Notes under the pieces: generated by a model
The model's input: the letters and a program-made list of their open reading frames with translations, nothing else
Databases searched by the model: none
What the model was told of the DNA's origin: nothing
NCBI RefSeq assembly: GCF_018403185.1
Contig: NZ_BOSE01000005.1
Location: 62,001 to 126,000 of the forward strand
Source: Paenibacillus montaniterrae
Lineage (GTDB): Bacteria; Bacillota; Bacilli; Paenibacillales; Paenibacillaceae
DNA length: 64,000 nt
Direction: 5' to 3'
Made by a program: the position numbers and the translations under genes
Part shown: positions 27,400 through 34,245 of the stretch, piece by piece
Position numbering within the stretch: the stretch's first letter is position 1
Layout of the letters: every line of letters begins with the position of its first letter

Positions 27400-28569
27400 A
27401 TGCAGGATCTACCTTCACCTCGACCTGGTAAGGCGAAGCGCCACAGCTCTCACTTTGTGCAGGATGCCCGAGACAAAATAAATAGAACGATCTCCTTTAT
27501 GGAGAAGGAATACAAACGAGCTATTTCGCGCGAGCAACTAGCTGCAATCGCGGAGTTGAACTCCGAGCATTATTCAAGAATATTTCGCAAATATACAGGA
27601 AGCAGCCCGATGAATTATTTGGTTGAATTGCGTATAAACAAAGCGAAGGAGTTGCTGCTGCATTCGACATACAGCATTGCTGAGATCGGACATATGGTAG
27701 GCTATAGCGATCCGTATCATTTTAGCCGTCGCTTCAAGCAAATCGTCGGTGTCGCCCCAACTCATTATGCAAAATCCGCATTGCCGAGAATAATTGCTCT
27801 AGATGGATTAGGACACTGCCAAGCCTTGAGAATTGCTCCTGTTGCTGCGGATATAGCGCGTGTTGGCGGTTATATTTCCTTAGATGATTCAGCGCATATA
27901 CAACATATTTCTGATGCACTTCATCCAAGGCTGAACTATGCCGTACTGCAAGCCTTGCGGCCTGCCTGGATCATTACAGCTAATGAAGCGGTGCAGCCCG
28001 ACATAGAAAAGCTGGCCAATATTATTCATATTGATGTGCTGCAAGATCCGATCTACGCACAATTGCGCCAAGTGGCTGCTGCCTTAAACCGTACCAAGGA
28101 AGCCGAAGCATGGACAGCACAATATGAAGCACAATGCAAGGCGCTGCGTGCTGACGTATTCGCCTCTATTGGCACTGAACGTGTTGCGATATTGCGAGTT
28201 AGGGAACAGCTGCTGCAAGTATATGGCGTGCTGAATATGGGCTATCCGTTGTACAACTCCTTGCAACTTGCTCCTCCTGAAAAAATAGCTATGCAATGCA
28301 TGTGCAATAAGTATTTTCATTCCAGTGTAATTACCATTGACGAGCTGCCTTTTTATGAGGCAGAACATCTATTTGTAGTTTTGCAGCCTGACAAAGGTGC
28401 ATATAGGCAATGGCAAACAATGTTGCAAAGCAGTGCTTGGCAAAGATTCCTTGCAGTGCAAAAAGGAAACGTCCACCATCTTGACGTGGCAAACTGGCTG
28501 GCTAATGATCCGATCTCGATTCAAAGACAGATGCAGGAAGCGGCTCAACTGCTCATTAAAGCAAACTAG
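27400..28569 (+). CDS. AraC-type regulator fused to a siderophore-binding domain (Btr-like)
   Basis: 389 residues. Two AraC helix-turn-helix motifs at residues 20-125 (AELNSEHYSRIFRKYTG and VGYSDPYHFSRRFKQIVG), then a TroA/FepB-like binding domain to the end (LRPAWIITANE, WLANDPISIQRQMQEAAQLL). This order is that of B. subtilis Btr (YbbB), which binds a siderophore with the second domain and then activates the uptake genes. No signal peptide, so the binding domain is cytosolic. The ATG at 27400 has AGGTG 7 nt upstream. The next gene is a ferric-siderophore binding protein with a Fur box. Ligand identity is not readable. Confidence 0.88.
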   Translation: MQDLPSPRPGKAKRHSSHFVQDARDKINRTISFMEKEYKRAISREQLAAIAELNSEHYSRIFRKYTGSSPMNYLVELRINKAKELLLHSTYSIAEIGHMVGYSDPYHFSRRFKQIVGVAPTHYAKSALPRIIALDGLGHCQALRIAPVAADIARVGGYISLDDSAHIQHISDALHPRLNYAVLQALRPAWIITANEAVQPDIEKLANIIHIDVLQDPIYAQLRQVAAALNRTKEAEAWTAQYEAQCKALRADVFASIGTERVAILRVREQLLQVYGVLNMGYPLYNSLQLAPPEKIAMQCMCNKYFHSSVITIDELPFYEAEHLFVVLQPDKGAYRQWQTMLQSSAWQRFLAVQKGNVHHLDVANWLANDPISIQRQMQEAAQLLIKAN

Positions 28570-28641
28570 CGTCATAATTATCCATTAAAGATGCAATAAA
28601 GGGCTATGGAGCCGTTTTGCTGCCTAGGCTAAAATGTGTAT

Positions 28642-28662
28642 TGAGATTAATAATCACTATCA
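28642..28662 (+). promoter_or_regulatory. Fur box before the siderophore-binding protein gene
   Basis: TAATAATCACTATCA (28648-28662) matches the 7-1-7 consensus TGATAATnATTATCA at 12 of 14 positions. An overlapping site at 28642-28656 (TGAGATTAATAATCA) matches 11 of 14. Overlap by a 6-nt shift is the usual Fur arrangement. It lies 20 nt before the ATG. Confidence 0.75.
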
Positions 28663-28682
28663 CATTGTTGCAGGAGGGTATT

Positions 28683-29702
28683 ATGTTGCAAGTATTAAAA
28701 AGATCCAATGCAGTGCTGCTCATTGCTTTAGCATGCCTTACACTGCTATTGGCAGGATGCGGTGGCAAGGAAACGGCAAATCAGGGGAGCACGACAGCCC
28801 CATCACCATCGCCCAATTCAACAGAGGAAGCCACAGCAGCGGCAACCAGGCTGATTACGGACGACTTGGGTCGCGAGTTGAAGGTTCCAACAGCTCCAAA
28901 GCGAATTGTAGCAGCTGAATTTTCCAGCGAGCTGTTGGCACTGGGAATTAAACCAATTGGAGCAGGAGACAACAGCTTTAAGATTGTCTATACATTCGAT
29001 GAAATGAATGATGTAGCTCGTATTGGAGATCCTCCGAGCAGTGAGGTGATCGTGGAGCTTGCACCTGATTTGGTTGTCGCGCCCACCGTGTTCCTTGATA
29101 TTTATCCAGAGCAGATGGAGCAAATTGAAAAAATTTCTCCCGTATACTATATTTCCTTTGAGCAGGACCCGATTTATGGTATTTTCACTAAATTAGCCAA
29201 CTTGGTAGGCAAGGATCAGGAGGCGAATGCCTGGATTAAGGAATATGAGCAGGAAGCTGCTACAGCCAGAGCAGCACTTAAAGACGCGCTTGGCGAGGAG
29301 ACGGTAACGATTTTTCGTGTTGAAAAAGGACGGCTGCGTATTTATTTGAACCGAAACTTTGCTGGCTATATGCTGCACAGTAGTTTGCAAGCCAGTTCTC
29401 CTGAAGCAGTTGCAGCAGAAATCGAGAAAAACCCTTTTGGCTCAGCAATAGAAATTTCACTTGAAATGCTTCCGAATTATGCAGCTGATCATATTCTGTT
29501 GATTGTGCGTGATGAAGGAGAAGACCAAGATGCATTTGAAGAAATCGAACAGCTTGAATTATGGAAAAGTTTGCCTGCCGTGCAAAATGGACATGTGTAT
29601 AAGCTGGAAACAGACAAGTACTATGGTTCAGATATTATTACGATTCGTGAAACGATGAAGGAAACAGCGGCAATGCTGGTTGAAGGGGCGAAGCAGCCAT
29701 GA
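28683..29702 (+). CDS. Ferric-siderophore ABC transporter substrate-binding lipoprotein
   Basis: 339 residues. Signal peptide ends LTLLLAGC, lipidated Cys26, then a Thr/Ser/Pro linker and a two-lobe FepB/TroA-type fold (DDLGRELKVPTAPKRIVA, LAPDLVVAPTVF, LPAVQNGHVYKLE). The family captures ferric siderophores outside the membrane. The ATG at 28683 has AGGAGGG 4-5 nt upstream and is preferred over a TTG 22 codons earlier. The Fur box predicts iron repression. The stop codon overlaps the next gene by 4 nt. No permease or ATPase gene for it is in the window, so it must use one encoded elsewhere. Confidence 0.93.
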   Translation: MLQVLKRSNAVLLIALACLTLLLAGCGGKETANQGSTTAPSPSPNSTEEATAAATRLITDDLGRELKVPTAPKRIVAAEFSSELLALGIKPIGAGDNSFKIVYTFDEMNDVARIGDPPSSEVIVELAPDLVVAPTVFLDIYPEQMEQIEKISPVYYISFEQDPIYGIFTKLANLVGKDQEANAWIKEYEQEAATARAALKDALGEETVTIFRVEKGRLRIYLNRNFAGYMLHSSLQASSPEAVAAEIEKNPFGSAIEISLEMLPNYAADHILLIVRDEGEDQDAFEEIEQLELWKSLPAVQNGHVYKLETDKYYGSDIITIRETMKETAAMLVEGAKQP

Positions 29703-30250
29703 AAATCTCGCAAACTATTCGCGAGCGCAGAACAATCAAAGAATTTAATGGCAAACCGCTGGATCCTTCAATCATCATGAAGCTATTAAATGACGCGATC
29801 TGGGCTCCGTTTCACTCACGCAAGGAGCCGTGGAGCTTTATTATGTTCACAGGAGATGGGAGAAAAAAGTTTGCCGAAGCGATAGCGCTAACTTATTCTG
29901 AGGAAATGCGTCAGCGTTGGGGGAAGTGGGCAATGCACCAATACTGCGAGCTCATGCAGGTGCATTTACTCGTCGTTTTTGATGCCGACCCGCGGCAAAA
30001 GTATTGGGAGGATGCCTTTGCTGCGACAGCTGCCCTTATACAAAACCTTCAGCTGCTTGCCTGGGAGCAAGGTATTGGTGTTGTATGGAAAACGAATGAG
30101 TGCAACTGGGATCCGGCTTTCCATCGAGCAGTAGGGCTGCATGCTGGACAAAGGATTGCCGGCGTTCTTCACTTCGGCTACTTTGATCGTATTCCTAAGC
30201 CACGCAAGCGCCAGACAATAGAACAACTATTGACACATATCGATTCATAG
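29699..30250 (+). CDS. Nitroreductase-family protein
   Basis: 183 residues with nitroreductase features: N-terminal TIRERRTIKEFNGKPLD (FMN phosphate contacts), NDAIWAPFHSRKEPWSF, and ALIQNLQLLAWEQGIGVVWK. These flavoproteins use NAD(P)H to reduce diverse substrates in the cytoplasm. Its start overlaps the stop of the siderophore-binding gene (ATGA), so it is translationally coupled to an iron-uptake protein. A role in reducing imported ferric siderophore is a reasonable inference but not shown. A strong bidirectional terminator follows. Confidence 0.88.
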   Translation: MKISQTIRERRTIKEFNGKPLDPSIIMKLLNDAIWAPFHSRKEPWSFIMFTGDGRKKFAEAIALTYSEEMRQRWGKWAMHQYCELMQVHLLVVFDADPRQKYWEDAFAATAALIQNLQLLAWEQGIGVVWKTNECNWDPAFHRAVGLHAGQRIAGVLHFGYFDRIPKPRKRQTIEQLLTHIDS

Positions 30251-30253
30251 CAA

Positions 30254-30318
30254 AACAGCAAACGTCTCCTGAGATGCTTAACGTCGCAGGAGACGTTTGC
30301 TGTTGATAGATTTTTCCG
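30254..30318. terminator. Bidirectional terminator between nitroreductase and bdbC
   Basis: 18-bp stem AACAGCAAACGTCTCCTG / CAGGAGACGTTTGCTGTT, with T-rich sequence on the plus strand (GATAGATTTTT) and TTTTG on the minus strand; it lies between convergent genes. Confidence 0.92.
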
Positions 30319-30321
30319 AGA

Positions 30322-30744
30322 TTATGCTTCCTCTTGCTGTTCAAAGCGTCTGGCAAGCACCAATGCAACTGCAATCAGAATAAACGCAGTTAGCGCCAGC
30401 ATCGGAATGGTTAGCCAGCCAAACCAGTTCAAATAATCCTCCTGGCAGCTTGTCGGTCCACATGCTGCAATCGCACTGTCCTTGGGCATTTTCTGAATAA
30501 TAATGTGATAAATCGATATGCCTCCGCCCACGACCACAAGCGGCAGTACATAGGGGAGAATAACGGTTTCCTGCTTATACGCAGCAACCGCCAAAAGCAA
30601 CACTAGCGGATACATAAAAATGCGCTGAAACCAGCAAAGCACACACGGAACATAATTCAATACCTCGCTCATATAAAGACTTCCTGCCGTTGCGATTACT
30701 GCAACTAGCCAAGCAAATAGTAAGAAGCCTCCGCTTTTCGTCAT
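30322..30744 (-). CDS. bdbC: Disulfide oxidoreductase, DsbB/BdbC family
   Basis: About 140 residues, four membrane spans. The first extracellular loop carries PCVLCW (the CxxC pair) and the second carries the CGPTSC pair, the two redox pairs of DsbB-like proteins that reoxidise a thioredoxin-like partner and pass electrons to quinone. The LCWFQRIFMYPLVLLL block is typical of BdbC. The start is uncertain: the ATG at 30744 is 11 nt from GGATGG, while an in-frame ATG at 30759 would sit directly on it. The usual partner BdbD is not adjacent. Confidence 0.9.
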   Translation of the reverse strand: MTKSGGFLLFAWLVAVIATAGSLYMSEVLNYVPCVLCWFQRIFMYPLVLLLAVAAYKQETVILPYVLPLVVVGGGISIYHIIIQKMPKDSAIAACGPTSCQEDYLNWFGWLTIPMLALTAFILIAVALVLARRFEQQEEA

Positions 30745-30837
30745 AATAACTATTGCCATCCTTTCAATCGATTGCAGCTGGACGCATCCATCTGCTTGTT
30801 GAACATGTAAGATACATTTATTGTAAGCAACACAGCG

Positions 30838-30875
30838 GAAGCCCGCTATAGCTCGAAAGAGCTATAGCGGGCTTC
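30838..30875. repeat. Perfect 17-bp inverted repeat with 4-nt loop
   Basis: GAAGCCCGCTATAGCTC, GAAA, GAGCTATAGCGGGCTTC. The arms match without error. Neither side has a strong T run, so terminator function is doubtful. It lies in the 364-nt gap between the divergent bdbC and response-regulator genes and overlaps the 3' end of the small reading frame at 30846. Confidence 0.85.
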
Positions 30876-30947
30876 AATGTTGGACTTATTGTTACAATCT
30901 ATCCATAAAGCCGCTCCGCCAAGTTTGATAAAGTGGCGTATTTTCAT
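30846..30947 (-). CDS. Possible 33-residue peptide, unknown
   Basis: A short reading frame, MKIRHFIKLGGAALW followed by an 18-residue tail, begins at an ATG with GGAGGGAG about 7 nt upstream (counting from GGAGG), a better site than many real genes here have. The first 15 residues are basic then hydrophobic, like a small membrane-active or secreted peptide. The last ten codons lie inside a perfect inverted repeat, so the end may not be original. I recognise no family; it could also be chance. Confidence 0.35.
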   Translation of the reverse strand: MKIRHFIKLGGAALWIDCNNKSNIEARYSSFEL

Positions 30948-31058
30948 AAATCTCCCTCCGATAACAAATATAAATGAGTAAAGCCCTTTTTATAAAAGGA
31001 GTGCAAAGTCTATCGTTTCGCTTTCCGTTGTGCCTGTCTGCTCCGCTTGGCATGCGCA

Positions 31059-31067
31059 TGCTATAAT
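31059..31067 (+). promoter_or_regulatory. Extended -10 promoter of the OmpR-type two-component genes
   Basis: TGCTATAAT, 41 nt before the ATG at 31109; no convincing -35 at 17 nt. Confidence 0.6.
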
Positions 31068-31108
31068 GAATACATGCACATGCCTATTGAACAGGGAGTG
31101 AAACATAG

Positions 31109-31903
31109 ATGCTGGGAAAGAAAGTTTTAATTGTAGAGGATGAGCCGGAAATTGCTACAATCGTAAGTCAATATTTGCAGGTACAGGGCTACAGCACTGA
31201 TATAGCTGACAATATTTCCTCTTGTAATGCCTATCTTGAACGGGAAGATCCTGATTTTATCATTCTTGATTTAACGCTGCCGGATGGTGACGGGATTGAG
31301 CTTTGCCGCAGACTGCGTGCGAATATGCTGACCCCAATACTCGTTTTGAGCGCCAGAAGCAGTGATACGGATAAAGTGCTTGCGCTCGGCTTTGGGGCTG
31401 ATGATTATATGACCAAGCCCTTTTCACTAAGCGAACTGGCGGCTAGAATACAAGCACATTTGCGCAGGCTCAACGGAATCGAGGCGGCAGCATTAGAGCT
31501 GTCTGGACGAGAGCTAAAGCTGCCACTGTCAGGACAGGCACTGACTGGGCAACCAATAACAGCCCCGCCAGCGACAGAACAAACCATCGTATGCGCAGGC
31601 GAGCTGACCATCGACAAGCGATCCCACAAAGTAAAACGTAATAACCAACTCATCACGCTTTCAGCTAAAGAATTCGACCTGCTTTATTTCCTCGCCTCCA
31701 ATCCGGAGCAAGTTTTTACAAAAACGCAGCTGCTGGATCAAGTGTGGGGCTTTTCCTCCTACGTCGACGACAATACCGTTACCGTCTACATCGGGCGGCT
31801 GCGCAGCAAGCTGGAGCCACAAGCTGCAAAATCATCATACATAAAAACGGTTTGGGGAGTCGGATACCAGTTCAGCCCTGATGATGAAAAGGAGCAGCAC
31901 TAA
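31109..31903 (+). CDS. Response regulator, OmpR/PhoB family
   Basis: 264 residues. Receiver with VEDEP, phospho-acceptor Asp54 in ILDLTLPDGDG and Lys in YMTKPFS. An unusually long Ala/Leu/Pro-rich linker (about 120-160) leads to a winged-helix DNA-binding domain ending in VTVYIGRLRSKLE and YIKTVWGVGYQF. AGGGAGTG precedes the start. Its stop codon lies 1 nt before the kinase start. Probably controls the ABC genes at 33482-36618, which lie 86 nt downstream of the kinase on the same strand. Confidence 0.93.
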   Translation: MLGKKVLIVEDEPEIATIVSQYLQVQGYSTDIADNISSCNAYLEREDPDFIILDLTLPDGDGIELCRRLRANMLTPILVLSARSSDTDKVLALGFGADDYMTKPFSLSELAARIQAHLRRLNGIEAAALELSGRELKLPLSGQALTGQPITAPPATEQTIVCAGELTIDKRSHKVKRNNQLITLSAKEFDLLYFLASNPEQVFTKTQLLDQVWGFSSYVDDNTVTVYIGRLRSKLEPQAAKSSYIKTVWGVGYQFSPDDEKEQH

Positions 31904-31904
31904 A

Positions 31905-33395
31905 ATGGAATGGAAATCATGGTACAGCAAACGAATGCTGCTCGCACTGATATGCCTGCTCGCCGCTGCAGCCAGCAGCTTTTGGCTTGCGTACAGCTTT
32001 AAGGACGTCTCCCCTTCCTCCTCGCTCAAAGCAATCAAGGTGCTAACCAATGGCATGGTGAGCGAGCTGGAGCATCAGCATGCTGAGCTTGCAGATGACT
32101 CTTCCCCATTTTCAGCCAAATTGTCAGCTTGGGCGGAAGCCCAGCACGCTGAGCTGTTAGTGGTATCAGCAGACGGTACGATCTTGTATGACAGCAGCTC
32201 ACAGCAAGCTGATGGCGGAGCCGGCCTGGCTGACAGCAGCAATAGGGAGACACGCGTGCTTTCACCTCGCTTTGAGCTGGACTTTGCACTGCGCTTGTCA
32301 CGAGCCGAGCCAGCGACCTACCATATCGCTTTTCCGATTTTGGATGCGGCAAACGATACCTTTGTCGGCTATGCTCAGTTTGCGCTTCCCCAAGCATCCG
32401 TCGATCAGCAGCAGCCTTTCTCCAGCTTGCAAAGGGCAGCCGCTTTGCTTGTGCTTATCCTGTCATTTCTACTGCTCGTTTATCTTCTGCTAGCGATTAA
32501 CCGTTACGTCAAACAGCAGCAGCTTGAGCCGATTAAGGCGCTTAAGGGCAATGCTGAAGCGATTTTGAAAGGAAACTATGAGCAGGAAGCGCAATGGACT
32601 AGCCGAAATGAGCTCGGCGAGCTATATGCTGTATTCGATCAAATGCGAGTTGAAATTCGCAGCCTGCATTTGTCGCAGGCCTCGCACAGTCAAGCGCATA
32701 AGGAGCTCATTTCCAACCTGTCGCATGATTTGAAAACGCCGCTTACGACGATAAAAGCTTATGTGGAAGCGATTCGGGAAGGCATTTGTCCCGATCTGCC
32801 AAGTGCCATGTCTTATTTGGACGTTGTACATGCCAATGCCAGCAAAATGTCTGCGCTTGTCGATGATCTGCTGCTCCATTCCTTGCGCGATCTGGAGCAA
32901 ATAGCGGTGCATCCGAAGGAGCAATACAGCGCCGCGGTGCTGAAGCCGATGCTGCAGCATATCGCCCACTATATTGAGACATCAGGCGTCAGCTGTGATG
33001 CGCCCGACAGCTATCCGAATCTCTTGCTTGCCATCGATCCAATTCGAATTGAGCAGGTCATAGCCAATCTAGTCGCCAACTCCTTGAAGCATACAACTGT
33101 AGGTGACGTAATTGCGTTAAAGGTGGAGGAAAATGAGCAGGAACGCGCCCTTGAAATTACCGTTGCTGATACGGGAAGCGGCATATCGCCGCAGGACATG
33201 CCGTTTATTTTTGAACGCTATTATCAAGGTCAAGCCGCCCCTGCCTCAAGCAGCGAGCAGCTCCCTCCCCGCCATGGCGTCGGGCTGGGCTTGTCGATCT
33301 GCAAGCATATTGTCGAGGCTCATGGCGGAACGATTACATTTCATAGCAGGCCCGAACAAGGAACGACCTTTTGCATCAAGCTGCCGCTTAGCTGA
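31905..33395 (+). CDS. Sensor histidine kinase, HisKA type, partner of the OmpR-family regulator
   Basis: 496 residues. TM1 about 11-31; an extracellular domain of about 140 residues with the PAS/Cache-like phrase LLVVSADGTILYDSS; TM2 about 178-199; HAMP; HisKA with His274 in NLSHDLKTPLTTIKAY; ATPase with VIANLVANSLKHT, ADTGSGI and GVGLGLSICKH. The extracellular domain is too long for a BceS-type intramembrane sensor. The ATG at 31905 (TAAAATG with the upstream stop) has GGAG 10 nt upstream; an ATG at 31881 would overlap the regulator more. Confidence 0.92.
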   Translation: MEWKSWYSKRMLLALICLLAAAASSFWLAYSFKDVSPSSSLKAIKVLTNGMVSELEHQHAELADDSSPFSAKLSAWAEAQHAELLVVSADGTILYDSSSQQADGGAGLADSSNRETRVLSPRFELDFALRLSRAEPATYHIAFPILDAANDTFVGYAQFALPQASVDQQQPFSSLQRAAALLVLILSFLLLVYLLLAINRYVKQQQLEPIKALKGNAEAILKGNYEQEAQWTSRNELGELYAVFDQMRVEIRSLHLSQASHSQAHKELISNLSHDLKTPLTTIKAYVEAIREGICPDLPSAMSYLDVVHANASKMSALVDDLLLHSLRDLEQIAVHPKEQYSAAVLKPMLQHIAHYIETSGVSCDAPDSYPNLLLAIDPIRIEQVIANLVANSLKHTTVGDVIALKVEENEQERALEITVADTGSGISPQDMPFIFERYYQGQAAPASSSEQLPPRHGVGLGLSICKHIVEAHGGTITFHSRPEQGTTFCIKLPLS

Positions 33396-33481
33396 TCGCT
33401 GTTATACTTTGTTTATAATTTAGTCATATTTGTGCAAGTATTGCTCTCTATAATGAGCATCATGAGAGGAGAGAATGCTGA

Positions 33482-34240
33482 ATGACAAAAAACGTTATGC
33501 TGCGTGCAGTTAATCTATGCAAAACGTATATGACTGGCAAGGAGCAGTACCATGCTATCCGCAATATTGATCTGTCCATCTACCAGCAGGATTTTACTGT
33601 CATCATGGGTGATTCAGGCTCGGGCAAATCAACCCTGCTTTATTTGCTAAGCGGGCTCGATTCCGTAACGGCTGGAGAAATTTATGTGGGCGATAAGCGC
33701 CTGGATGAGCTTAAAGGGAATGCGCTGGCAGCCTATCGCGCCTCGCAAATCGGCTTTGTCTATCAAAGCAGCAACCTGATTCCCGATCTGTCGCTGCTGG
33801 AAAATATCGCGCTGCCTGGCTACATCAATGGCCGCAGTAAAGCCGAAGCGCGCAAGCATGCGCTAAAGCTGATGGAAGAGCTGAAGCTAAGCAAGCAAGC
33901 GAGCAGGCTTCCTTCTGAGGTTTCCGGCGGACAACAGCAGCGCGCTGCCATTGCCAGAGCGCTGATCAATGAGCCGAAGCTGCTGTTTGCCGATGAGCCG
34001 ACAGGCAGTCTCAATTACGAGCAAGGCGTGGCTGTGCTCGATATTTTAACGGCGATGCATGAAAGAGGCCAGTGCATTCTGATGGTGACCCACGACATTA
34101 AAGCGGCCTGCCGCGGCAGCCGTCTCATTTATATTCGGGATGGCAAAATTGGCGGAACGCTCGACATGGGCCCTTATACTCCAGAGCAAACCTCGGCGCG
34201 CGAAGAGATGATCTTTGCGTACGTTACGGGAAGGGGTTGA
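33482..34240 (+). CDS. ABC transporter ATPase, MacB/LolD type
   Basis: 252 residues. Walker A GDSGSGKST (43-51), Q-loop VYQSSNLIPDLSLLENIALP, signature VSGGQQQR, Walker B LLFADEPTGSL and switch His in VTHD. The Leu/Val-rich pattern and LNYEQG after Walker B place it with ATPases that drive FtsX-type permeases rather than sugar importers. GAGGAGAG lies before the ATG. Partner is the permease starting 5 nt downstream. Substrate unknown; such pairs often export peptides or act in antimicrobial-peptide resistance. Confidence 0.93.
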   Translation: MTKNVMLRAVNLCKTYMTGKEQYHAIRNIDLSIYQQDFTVIMGDSGSGKSTLLYLLSGLDSVTAGEIYVGDKRLDELKGNALAAYRASQIGFVYQSSNLIPDLSLLENIALPGYINGRSKAEARKHALKLMEELKLSKQASRLPSEVSGGQQQRAAIARALINEPKLLFADEPTGSLNYEQGVAVLDILTAMHERGQCILMVTHDIKAACRGSRLIYIRDGKIGGTLDMGPYTPEQTSAREEMIFAYVTGRG

Positions 34241-34245
34241 GCGGG

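Noticed and set aside
27734..28071. Antisense frames in the Btr-like gene
   Set aside because: Opposite-strand shadows without ribosome sites; the sense protein has complete HTH and binding-domain signatures.
30838..30875. Simple terminator of the bdbC or regulator gene
   Set aside because: It lies upstream of both divergent genes and lacks a T run on either strand.
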